Source of the DNA: Alistipes sp.
GTDB taxonomy: Bacteria > Bacteroidota > Bacteroidia > Bacteroidales > Rikenellaceae
DNA: 64,000 bases
Direction of reading: 5' to 3'
Assembly (NCBI GenBank): GCA_017536555.1
Contig: JAFXHE010000017.1
Location: 1 to 64,000, forward strand
Below the pieces are notes generated by a model, which was given only the letters and a program-made list of their open reading frames with translations, did not search any database and was not told where the DNA came from. Within the stretch, counting starts at the first letter, position 1; every line of letters starts with the position of its first letter. This document shows positions 17,537 to 25,672 of the stretch, one piece after another. The position numbers and the translations under genes are program-made.

Positions 17537-18250
17537 ATGAGTGATTTTTCATTGAAGGGGGTAGACTTCCCTGAAGGGTATGTTGCCGTTATCGACAAAC
17601 CTTATGAGTGGACATCGGCAGATGTTGTGCGTAAGATAAAGTTCCAGTTGCGCAAGTGTGGTCATCCCAAGATTAAGATTGGTCACGCAGGCACCCTCGA
17701 TCCACTTGCCACAGGTGTCCTCCTGGTCTGCATAGGACGTGCTACCAAGCGTGTCGAGGAGTTGCAGTCGGAGCGTAAGGAGTATGTGGCAGAGCTTATG
17801 CTTGGTGCTACCACGCCGAGTGGCGATATGGAGCACGAGGTCGATCACACCTACCCTGTGGAGCATATCACGCGTGAGAGTGTTGAGGTCGTGTTGCAGC
17901 AGCTGTCAGGTGAGCGCGACCAGCTACCTCCGCTGTACTCGGCAAAGAAGGTGCAGGGCGTGCGTGCATACGAGTTTGCACGTGCTGGCGAGGAGATAGA
18001 GCTCAAGCGCGCACATATCACCATCTACGCTATGGAGTTGTTGGAGTGTGACCTTCCGCGTATCAAGATACGTGTTGAGTGCAGCAAGGGAACATACATC
18101 CGTTCACTCGCCTTCGAGATAGGCGAGGCGTTGCAGAGTGGTGCATATCTTACGTCGTTGCGCCGTACGCGTAGTGGCGAGTTTACAGTGGATAAGGCAC
18201 ATACGCTCGACGATTTTATGGAAAAGTTGCGAGAGTGTGAAACAAAATAG
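17537..18250 (+). CDS. truB: tRNA pseudouridine(55) synthase TruB
   Basis: Isomerises U55 in the T-loop of tRNAs. 237 residues; the catalytic Asp is in GHAGTLDPLATG near residue 50. LPPLYSAKKVQGVRAYEFAR and CSKGTYIRSLA are the other family blocks. The PUA domain seen in some TruB proteins is absent or minimal, as is common in Bacteroidetes. It starts 19 bp after uppP and is followed by another tRNA-modifying gene, queA. Confidence 0.95.
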   Translation: MSDFSLKGVDFPEGYVAVIDKPYEWTSADVVRKIKFQLRKCGHPKIKIGHAGTLDPLATGVLLVCIGRATKRVEELQSERKEYVAELMLGATTPSGDMEHEVDHTYPVEHITRESVEVVLQQLSGERDQLPPLYSAKKVQGVRAYEFARAGEEIELKRAHITIYAMELLECDLPRIKIRVECSKGTYIRSLAFEIGEALQSGAYLTSLRRTRSGEFTVDKAHTLDDFMEKLRECETK

Positions 18251-18306
18251 ATGGTTTTGCGTATATATTTTGATTGTTACACTTTTTTTGAAAAACTGAA
18301 CACTAT

Positions 18307-19356
18307 ATGAAGTTATCGCAGTATGGTTACGAGTTTTCGCAGGATATGATCGCCAAGTATCCTACGATTAACCGTGACGACGCCCGTCTTTTGGTATTGC
18401 ATCGCTCAACTGGCGAGATTGAACATCGCGTTTTCAAAGATATATTGGACTACTTCGACGAGAAGGATATGTTCGTGTTTAACGACACCAAAGTATTTCC
18501 TGCACGCCTTCAGGGCTGCAAGGAGAAGACGGGTGCCGATATTGAGATTTTCCTTCTGCGCGAGCTCAACCGCGAGTTACGCTTGTGGGATGTTCTCGTT
18601 GACCCCGCACGCAAGATACGTATCGGTAATAAGCTCTACTTCGGTAATGATGAGCTTATGGGTGCCGAGGTTATCGACAATACAACATCGCGTGGTCGTA
18701 CCCTTCGCTTCCTCTTTGATGGCTCTTATGAGGAGTTCAAGGAGGCACTGTACAATCTTGGTGAGACACCACTTCCTCGCTGGGTGCGCGAGAACGTTGA
18801 GCCAGAGGATGAGGAGTGGTATCAGACCATCTACGCCAAGCACGAGGGCGCAGTGGCAGCACCTACGGCAGGTATGCACTTCTCGAAGCACCTTATGAAG
18901 CGTATGGAGATTAAGGGCGTGGATAGCGCATTTATCACGCTGCACGTGGGCTTGGGTAACTTCCGCACAGTAGATGTTGAGGACTTGTCAAAGCATAAGA
19001 TGGACTCCGAGCAGTTTGTTATCACCGAGGAGGCTGTAAACCAGATTAATGGCGCACGCCGCGATGGTCATAAGGTTGTTGCTATTGGTACTACCGTTGT
19101 GCGCGCCCTTGAGACAGCAGTCTCTGTTGGAGGTATGATTAAGCCTATGGAGGGCTGGACTAACAAGTTTATATTCCATCCCTACCAGTTTACATCTGCC
19201 GATGCCCTTGTCTCTAACTTCCACTTACCCTACTCGACACAGCTTATGATGGTAGCGGCATTTGGTGGTTACGACCAGGTTCTCAAAGCCTATGATATTG
19301 CCCGCGAGGAGGGCTATCGCTTCGGTACTTATGGCGATGCAATGTTGATTTTGTAG
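18307..19356 (+). CDS. queA: SAM:tRNA ribosyltransferase-isomerase QueA
   Basis: Transfers and isomerises the ribose of S-adenosylmethionine onto preQ1-modified tRNA to give epoxyqueuosine, the penultimate queuosine step. 349 residues with the family blocks [28 protein letters not shown]-like ([11 protein letters not shown]) and FNNLHLP-like ([17 protein letters not shown]). Length is typical. It ends directly before the promoter of the next gene, so it is probably last in the run starting at 12848. Confidence 0.95.
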   Translation: MKLSQYGYEFSQDMIAKYPTINRDDARLLVLHRSTGEIEHRVFKDILDYFDEKDMFVFNDTKVFPARLQGCKEKTGADIEIFLLRELNRELRLWDVLVDPARKIRIGNKLYFGNDELMGAEVIDNTTSRGRTLRFLFDGSYEEFKEALYNLGETPLPRWVRENVEPEDEEWYQTIYAKHEGAVAAPTAGMHFSKHLMKRMEIKGVDSAFITLHVGLGNFRTVDVEDLSKHKMDSEQFVITEEAVNQINGARRDGHKVVAIGTTVVRALETAVSVGGMIKPMEGWTNKFIFHPYQFTSADALVSNFHLPYSTQLMMVAAFGGYDQVLKAYDIAREEGYRFGTYGDAMLIL

Positions 19357-19367
19357 AAAAATTTTAC

Positions 19368-19375
19368 TATCTTTG
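19368..19375 (+). promoter_or_regulatory. -7 element for 19397 gene
   Basis: TATCTTTG, 22 bp before the ATG at 19397. It overlaps the longer open frame that begins at 19373, excluding that start. Confidence 0.65.
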
Positions 19376-19396
19376 CAAATAGTAAATCTGAATATT

Positions 19397-20203
19397 ATGG
19401 CAACAAATAAAATTTTATACGTTTGTCAGGAGATCACCCCTTATCTACCCGAGAGCGAGGTCTCAAAGTTGAGTCTTGAGATGGCTCGCCAGATGCAGGA
19501 GCGTGGTTGTGAGGTACGTACCTTTATGCCTCGATATGGCTGTATCAACGAGCGTAGAAACCAGTTGCACGAGGTTATCCGCTTGTCGGGTATGAACCTT
19601 ATAATCAACGATAACGACCATCAGTTGATTATCAAGGTGGCGTCAATTCCTTCGGCGCGTATCCAGATATACTTCATTGATAACGATGACTACTTCGCAC
19701 GTCGTGCTGTGTTGCACGATAATGAGGGTCACCCCTTTGAGGATAATGATGACCGCGCGATATTCTTCGCACGAGGTATGCTCGAGACTGTTAAAAAGTT
19801 GCGCTGGACACCCACCATCGTACACTGCCACGGCTGGTTCTCGGCTGTTGTGCCGATGTACCTCAAGAAGGTCTTTTATGATGATCCCTTGTTCCGTGAT
19901 GTGAAGATTGTGTTGTCACTTACCGATGATAAGTTCGAAGGTGAACTCGCCAAGGACTTTAAGCATAAGCTCGAGGGCGAGGGCATCATGGATAGTGGAA
20001 TGATAGTTTTGGAGAATCCATCATACGAAAATCTCTACCGTTTCGTTATAGATTATGCCGACGGTGTTATTGTGAACTCGGCAAATGCTGATGCGACACT
20101 TGTGGAGTATGCTCGCAACACGGGCAAAAAGGTGCTCGACTATATGGAGGGCGAGCCAAAGGATATCTTCGATAATTATAAGAAATTCTATGACGAATTG
20201 TAA
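19397..20203 (+). CDS. Half-length glycogen/starch-synthase-like protein
   Basis: 268 residues matching only the N-terminal GT5 domain of glycogen synthase (ILYVCQEITPYLPESEVSKLS, FMPRYGCINERR, FFARGMLETVKKLRWTPTIVHCHGW). The C-terminal nucleotide-sugar domain is absent, and the usual KTGGL ADP-glucose motif near the N-terminus is replaced by SEVSKLS. Ordinary glycogen synthase activity is therefore unlikely. I recall the same short form next to DUF4270 genes in other Bacteroidales, so this is a family trait rather than a local truncation. The stop overlaps the next gene by 14 bp. Confidence 0.8.
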   Translation: MATNKILYVCQEITPYLPESEVSKLSLEMARQMQERGCEVRTFMPRYGCINERRNQLHEVIRLSGMNLIINDNDHQLIIKVASIPSARIQIYFIDNDDYFARRAVLHDNEGHPFEDNDDRAIFFARGMLETVKKLRWTPTIVHCHGWFSAVVPMYLKKVFYDDPLFRDVKIVLSLTDDKFEGELAKDFKHKLEGEGIMDSGMIVLENPSYENLYRFVIDYADGVIVNSANADATLVEYARNTGKKVLDYMEGEPKDIFDNYKKFYDEL

Positions 20204-21857
20204 ATACTTGTCAATCTTTGTTGTGGTGATGCTTGCGATGGCACAGCTCATCGTGGGATGTACCACCGAGGTTGATTATACGCAGGGTTCGGAGTTTATC
20301 CCTTCGAACCAGAAGATGGAGCTGCGTCGCAGAGTATATAAGCACGGTGAGATGCGCGAGGGCGATGCGCGTGATGTGTGCGCACTGTCGTCTACGAGCC
20401 TCTTTATCAGCGACTCTATACCGTCAACCAACCTTAAGAATGTCTACTTTGGTCGCGAGAAGAGCGATACCTTTGGTCTGCGTACTGCAGGCTTCCTTAC
20501 ACAGATGACATTCAGTATGTCGCTTGACAAGGAGCGCGGCTGGGGCTATCGTCCCATCTTCGACTCTATGGTTATGGCGTTGTATGTCAATGGCTATCAC
20601 GGCGATACAACATATAAGCAGCGTTTCGAGGTGTATGAGGTGATGTCTAACGACTACTTTGAGCTTCCCGCAGATAAGGACACGTCGTTCTACATCAACT
20701 TTGACCCCGTGCCATATATCTCCAAGGAGCCTATCTTCACCTTCACCTTCCCCGATCAGGATAGGGGTGTCTATGTTGGTGACTCCGAGAACCCAGATAC
20801 ACGCATAGTGCTTATGCAGGAGACACCCGCCACAAGAGAGTATGTTAGTCGTCTGATGTTGTTGGAAAATATGGATGCTAATGGCGGCTATGCTGTCGAT
20901 AGCGATAGTCTCTATGTTCCAGGCAATGAGAAGGAGTTCTTCGAGAGGGTGCGCGGTGTCTATGTTATGCCTGCGGAGGATAATAGTGGCAGAGGCGCAG
21001 TCTATTCGGCACGTGTTGAGGAGTCGTATATGTATCTCTATGCACGTAGCCGCTATGAGGAGGATCCTACCATCATACGCGATACCGTACAGATGGGATA
21101 TAACTTCTATATTGACCCCACAAAGTACTCTGTAACAGCAGGTAATGTATCAATCGGCACCGTTGACCATAACTACTCTGAAGTTACGCTCTTCGATGCT
21201 CAAAACATTCCTGTCGATGATGATACTGCACCGCGTGATATCGTCAGCGTCGGCTATATCGAGGGTATGGGTGGTGTTGTCACAGAGGTTATGTTCAGCG
21301 ATGAGTTTATACAGTCGCTCGCCGATGTTGTGTTGAGCAATAGTGGCTCTGTTGTGTCGGTTAATCAGGCTCACCTGTCTGTTTATGTTGAGGGCTCGGA
21401 CTATGACTACACCGTCATCGACCCTTGGGTTATCACTCCGATTATGGATGCCGCTATGCCGAGTATGGGCTTCTATGCCGATTATGGAGGTCTGGAGACA
21501 GTGTCAGACTATATGCACTCTTACTCTGGTAGCGGTGTGCTGGCATTTGACGGTAACCTCAACCGTTCATTGGCTTGCTACACGATGGATATATCAAACT
21601 ATATCCAGTCGCTTATGATGAAGGCTGCCGACAACCTATTGGAGGATGGTGCTACGGTAGACCTCGATAAGTTCTCGCCCACGAGCGAGAGTGGCGTAAG
21701 CTCACTTATCAAATACCGTCGCTTCTACATCGGGCCATCTGCTGATAACCTCTTTACCTTCAATCGTCAGTCGGTTATCGGTGGCGATATTGTTGAGGAG
21801 GGTGTAGCAGGCAATGCCCCTATCACGTTGGAGCTGGTGTACACTATTGTAAAGTAG
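20190..21857 (+). CDS. DUF4270 family lipoprotein
   Basis: 555 residues from the ATG at 20190; the signal peptide YLSIFVVVMLAMAQLIVGC gives a lipobox IVGC. The body is beta-rich with no enzymatic motif. DUF4270 proteins are outer-membrane-directed lipoproteins of Bacteroidetes with unknown function. The start at 20190 overlaps the upstream stop by 14 bases, indicating coupling; longer in-frame starts would read deep into the previous gene and lack a signal peptide at the N-terminus. Confidence 0.85.
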   Translation: MTNCKYLSIFVVVMLAMAQLIVGCTTEVDYTQGSEFIPSNQKMELRRRVYKHGEMREGDARDVCALSSTSLFISDSIPSTNLKNVYFGREKSDTFGLRTAGFLTQMTFSMSLDKERGWGYRPIFDSMVMALYVNGYHGDTTYKQRFEVYEVMSNDYFELPADKDTSFYINFDPVPYISKEPIFTFTFPDQDRGVYVGDSENPDTRIVLMQETPATREYVSRLMLLENMDANGGYAVDSDSLYVPGNEKEFFERVRGVYVMPAEDNSGRGAVYSARVEESYMYLYARSRYEEDPTIIRDTVQMGYNFYIDPTKYSVTAGNVSIGTVDHNYSEVTLFDAQNIPVDDDTAPRDIVSVGYIEGMGGVVTEVMFSDEFIQSLADVVLSNSGSVVSVNQAHLSVYVEGSDYDYTVIDPWVITPIMDAAMPSMGFYADYGGLETVSDYMHSYSGSGVLAFDGNLNRSLACYTMDISNYIQSLMMKAADNLLEDGATVDLDKFSPTSESGVSSLIKYRRFYIGPSADNLFTFNRQSVIGGDIVEEGVAGNAPITLELVYTIVK

Positions 21858-21942
21858 AGATTTGTAAAAATATACGAGGCAACCACACGAGGGAGAGTGT
21901 GTTCACGACACAGGGTTGCTATTGAAAAGAACAAGTTTAGAG

Positions 21943-24246
21943 ATGCAGGAAAATTTAGTTATCGTAGAGTCCCCCGCCAAGGCGAAGACCATCGAGAAGT
22001 TTCTTGGTAAGAATTATACCGTTAAGTCGAGCTTTGGTCATATTCGCGATTTGGCAAAGAGGGGTCTCGGTATAAACCTCGAGAACGAGTTTGAACCTAT
22101 ATATGAGATTCCCGAAGATAAGCGTAAGGTAGTTGATGAGCTTTCGCGTCTTGCACGTGCCGCCAAGACCGTATGGTTGGCATCCGATGAGGATCGTGAG
22201 GGAGAGGCTATTGCGTGGCACCTTGCCAAGGTGCTCAACCTGCCTATCGACAATACCAAGCGTATCGTTTTCCACGAGATTACCCAGCGAGCAATTCTAA
22301 ATGCTATCGAGAACCCGCGCACTATCGATATGAATCTTGTCAATGCGCAGCAGGCACGCCGTGTGCTTGACCGCCTTGTGGGCTTCCAGCTCTCGCCAGT
22401 GTTGTGGAAGAAGGTGCGTCCAGCACTCTCGGCAGGACGTGTTCAGAGTGTCGCTGTGCGCCTTATCGTGGAGCGTGAACGTGAGATTATCGGCTTTAAG
22501 TCTGTGGCGCAGTTCCGCGTTGTTGCGCAGTTCTATGCTGCGGGCGATGAGTCGCGCACGCTCTTTAAGGCTACGTTGTCGCAGCCTTTCGAGCGCAAGG
22601 AGGAGGCCGAGCGTTTCTTGAATGACTGTATAGGTGCAGGCTATGTCGTTGTGAAGTCCGAGGAGAAGCCTGTGCAGCGTTATCCCGCCGCACCCTTCAC
22701 CACCTCTACCTTGCAGCAGGAGGCGAGCCGTAAGCTCGGTATGAGCGTGTCACAGACAATGTCTGTTGCACAGCGTCTATATGAGCAGGGTCTTATTACC
22801 TATATGCGTACCGACTCTGTAAACTTGTCGCAGATGGCCATCACGCAGTGTAAAAATGAGGTTACACGTCTCTTTGGTGCCAAGTACTCATATCCGCACA
22901 ACTTCAAGACCAAGTCGAAGGGCGCGCAGGAGGCACACGAGGCTATACGTCCGTCGTATATCGAGCGTCACGAGATTGAGGGAACAGCTGCAGAGAAGCG
23001 TCTATATGAGCTTATCTGGAAGCGTACTGTAGCCTCGCAGATGGTACCTGCGGAGCTTGACCGCAAGCAGATTGTTATCAATATAAGTAGCCGTGCCGAG
23101 CAGTTCTTGGCATCGGGTGAGGTCGTTAAGTTCGATGGTTTTATGCGCCTCTACTCGGAGTCGCAGGACGACGACACCACGCAGGAGGGAGAGGGTGGTA
23201 TGCTACCCAAACTCAATGTTGGCGACCAGCTTGAGGCTGTCAGCATCTCGGCTACGGAGCGTTATACGCAGGCACCGCCACGCTATAATGAGGCTACGCT
23301 TGTCAAGCGTCTTGAGGAGTTGGGTATTGGTCGTCCCTCAACCTATGCGCCTACTATCACCACTATCATTAACCGTGGATATGTTGTTAAGCAGAACCGC
23401 GATGCCGTTAAGCGACAGTTGCAGCAGGTGACACTCGCTGGTGGCAAGATTGCCGAGAAGAGCGTTACGGAGAGCTATGGCAAAGAGAAGAATCGTCTCG
23501 CTCCCACAGATATAGGTATGGTCGTTAACGACTATCTTGAGACACAGTTCTCAACAATTATGGACTACCACTTCACCGCAAATGTGGAGAAGGAGTTTGA
23601 CCGCGTTGCCGAGGGCGATATCACGTGGACAAGTATGATTGAGGACTTCTATAACCACTTCCACAAGCTGGTTGATTCTGCTGTTGGCACACAGGCAGAT
23701 AAGTCGCAGCACGCCGTGCGTGTATTGGGCGTAGACCCCAAGACAGGTCATACCGTTAAGGCACGTATTGGTCGCTATGGCCCTATGGTTGAGTTGGAGG
23801 CAGAGGATGGTGAGAAGGCACACTTCGCATCGCTCAAGAAGGGTCAACTTATCGAGTCTATTACGCTTGAGGAGGCTCTTGAGCTGTTCGCGTTGCCGCG
23901 TAACCTTGGAGATAAGGATGGCGAGCCGCTGATGGTTGGTGTGGGTAAGTTTGGTCCCTATGTGCGCCACGGCAAGACCTTCGCGTCGTTGGGCAAGGGT
24001 GACGACCCCTATACGTTGACACGTGAGCGTGCCGAGGAGCTTCTTGAGGAGAGTGCCGCCAAGCAGCGTGCCGCGTCACAGCCTATCAAGACCTTTGAGG
24101 AGGATGCCGATATGGTTATTAAGAGCGGTCAGTATGGCCCTTATATCGCATATAAGGGTAAGAACTACCGCCTACCCAAAGAGGCAAAGGTTCCTTCGCT
24201 GACTTATGTTGATTGCCAGCGCATTATCGCTAAATATAAGAAGTAG
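21943..24246 (+). CDS. topA: DNA topoisomerase I (type IA)
   Basis: Relaxes negative supercoils. 767 residues: TOPRIM domain at the start (LVIVESPAKAKTIEKFLG; DEDREGEAIAWHL near residue 85-97), the type IA core with the active-site Tyr in GLITYMRTDSVNLS near 285-300, and C-terminal repeats (GRYGPMVE, GKFGPYVRHGK, GQYGPYIAYKGKNY). No CxxC zinc ribbons are present at the C-terminus, unlike E. coli TopA. The ATG at 21943 is preferred to an upstream TTG. The 85-bp leader contains a GCAACC/GGTTGC hairpin of unknown use. Confidence 0.96.
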   Translation: MQENLVIVESPAKAKTIEKFLGKNYTVKSSFGHIRDLAKRGLGINLENEFEPIYEIPEDKRKVVDELSRLARAAKTVWLASDEDREGEAIAWHLAKVLNLPIDNTKRIVFHEITQRAILNAIENPRTIDMNLVNAQQARRVLDRLVGFQLSPVLWKKVRPALSAGRVQSVAVRLIVEREREIIGFKSVAQFRVVAQFYAAGDESRTLFKATLSQPFERKEEAERFLNDCIGAGYVVVKSEEKPVQRYPAAPFTTSTLQQEASRKLGMSVSQTMSVAQRLYEQGLITYMRTDSVNLSQMAITQCKNEVTRLFGAKYSYPHNFKTKSKGAQEAHEAIRPSYIERHEIEGTAAEKRLYELIWKRTVASQMVPAELDRKQIVINISSRAEQFLASGEVVKFDGFMRLYSESQDDDTTQEGEGGMLPKLNVGDQLEAVSISATERYTQAPPRYNEATLVKRLEELGIGRPSTYAPTITTIINRGYVVKQNRDAVKRQLQQVTLAGGKIAEKSVTESYGKEKNRLAPTDIGMVVNDYLETQFSTIMDYHFTANVEKEFDRVAEGDITWTSMIEDFYNHFHKLVDSAVGTQADKSQHAVRVLGVDPKTGHTVKARIGRYGPMVELEAEDGEKAHFASLKKGQLIESITLEEALELFALPRNLGDKDGEPLMVGVGKFGPYVRHGKTFASLGKGDDPYTLTRERAEELLEESAAKQRAASQPIKTFEEDADMVIKSGQYGPYIAYKGKNYRLPKEAKVPSLTYVDCQRIIAKYKK

Positions 24247-24248
24247 GC

Positions 24249-24388
24249 GAGAGCAACGCGTGGGCGATGGTAGCCTACAACCCGAGGGCAGCGCGTAGGT
24301 GATGGTAGCCTACAACCCGAGGTCAGCGTGTAGGCGATGGTAGTAGACAACCCGAGGGCAATGTGTAGGCGATGGTAATAGACAACCC
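24249..24388. repeat. Four 35-bp tandem repeats (minisatellite)
   Basis: Units start at 24249, 24284, 24319 and 24354, each 35 bp. The shared core is TAGG(C/T)GATGGTA followed by ACAACCCGAG. Units differ by a few substitutions. The array begins two bases after the topA stop and ends about 33 bp before the C1 peptidase ATG, so it forms essentially the whole 5' flank of that gene. It has no open frame of note. Confidence 0.92.
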
Positions 24389-24421
24389 GAGCATAAAAAT
24401 TTACCTTAAAACTATATTATT

Positions 24422-25609
24422 ATGAAGAAAATTTTTGTTTTGGCACTTGCACTTATCTCTGCGGCAGGTGTTATGGCGCAGGAGACTACGGCTCCTGAGT
24501 TTACAGTTGTGAAGGAGAATCCTATCACAAGCATTAAGAATCAGAATCAGGCTGGTACTTGCTGGTGCTACTCATCTTTGGCATTCATTGAGTCAGAGCT
24601 TTTGCGTATGAATAAGGGCGAGTATGACTTCTCGGAGATGTATCTCGTTCACAACACATACCTTGACCGTGCTGACAAGGCTGTACGTACTCACGGCGAC
24701 GTATCTTTCGCACAGGGTGGTTCATTCTACGATGTTATCTATGGTATGGAGGCATTTGGTCTTGTTCCCGAGGAGGAGATGCGTCCAGGTGTTATGTACT
24801 GCAAGGAGCTCAGCAACCACAACGAGCTTTCAGCTGTTAGCGACGCTGTTGTAGCTGCTATCGCAAAGGGTAAGCACCGCAGCTTGCAGGTAGGTCCCGA
24901 CGGTCAGCCCTTGTGGAAGAAGAGTATCGAGGCTATCCACGATATCTACCTCGGTGTACGTCCCGAGAGCTTTACATACAATGGTAAGGAGTACACTCCC
25001 AAGTCATTCTATGAGTCTTTGGGCTTGAATGCTGACGACTATGTATCGTTGACATCTTTCACTCACCACCCCTTCTATGAGTCATTCGTACTTGAGATTC
25101 CTGACAACTGGCGTTGGGCAAAGTCTTATAACCTTCCTATCGACGAGCTTATGGAGGTGTTTGACAATGCAATTATGGAGGGTTATACCATTGCTTGGGG
25201 CAGCGACGTGAGCGAGAAGGGCTTTACTCGTCAGGGTACAGCTGTTCTTCCCGATGATGCAAATGGTGCAGACCTTCAGGGCTCAGATATGGCAAAGTGG
25301 CTTAACTTGAGCGAGGAGGAGAAGAAGAATACTCCCAAGCCCTCAACACAGAAGTGGTGTACACAGGAGGAGCGTCAGATTGCATACGACAACTGGGAGA
25401 CTACCGATGACCACGGTATGCTTATCTATGGTATCGCAAAGGATGAGAATGGCACAGAGTACTATATGGTGAAGAACTCTTGGGGTGAGGCAGGTACTTA
25501 TAAGGGTATCTGGTATGCATCAAAGGCGTTTGTTCGTTACAAGACTATGAACATCATCGTTAACAAGAACGCTATTCCCAAGGATATTCGCAAGAAGCTC
25601 GGTTTGTAA
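24422..25609 (+). CDS. Secreted C1-family cysteine aminopeptidase (PepC/bleomycin-hydrolase type)
   Basis: 395 residues. The Sec signal peptide ends near VMA-Q (residues 1-19), so the protein is exported without a lipobox. The papain-fold catalytic set is visible: Gln41 and Cys47 in QNQAGTCWCYSS, His331 in DDHGMLIYG and Asn352 in KNSWGE. The insert between Cys and His and the overall length match bleomycin hydrolase/PepC rather than simple papains. Expected role: trimming peptides in the periplasm or outside the cell. Unlike cytoplasmic PepC it is secreted. It has its own terminator. Confidence 0.9.
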   Translation: MKKIFVLALALISAAGVMAQETTAPEFTVVKENPITSIKNQNQAGTCWCYSSLAFIESELLRMNKGEYDFSEMYLVHNTYLDRADKAVRTHGDVSFAQGGSFYDVIYGMEAFGLVPEEEMRPGVMYCKELSNHNELSAVSDAVVAAIAKGKHRSLQVGPDGQPLWKKSIEAIHDIYLGVRPESFTYNGKEYTPKSFYESLGLNADDYVSLTSFTHHPFYESFVLEIPDNWRWAKSYNLPIDELMEVFDNAIMEGYTIAWGSDVSEKGFTRQGTAVLPDDANGADLQGSDMAKWLNLSEEEKKNTPKPSTQKWCTQEERQIAYDNWETTDDHGMLIYGIAKDENGTEYYMVKNSWGEAGTYKGIWYASKAFVRYKTMNIIVNKNAIPKDIRKKLGL

Positions 25610-25629
25610 TAACAACTTGCTTGGCATAT

Positions 25630-25663
25630 ATGGGGTGACCGAAGAGGTCGCCCCATTTTTTCT
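25630..25663 (+). terminator. Terminator of C1 peptidase gene
   Basis: TGGGGTGACC (25631-25640) pairs with GGTCGCCCCA (25646-25655) with one wobble, followed by six T. Confidence 0.85.
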
Positions 25664-25672
25664 TTTCGCCGT

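Noticed and set aside
20085..20189. Longer start for the DUF4270 lipoprotein
   Set aside because: It would overlap the previous gene by more than 100 bp and bury the signal peptide.
21858..21942. Hairpin in the topA leader as a terminator or riboswitch
   Set aside because: The stem is only six pairs with no T-tract and no recognisable ligand-binding consensus.
24249..24388. Possible CRISPR array
   Set aside because: The 35-bp units are contiguous with no spacers and no cas genes nearby; this is a plain tandem repeat.
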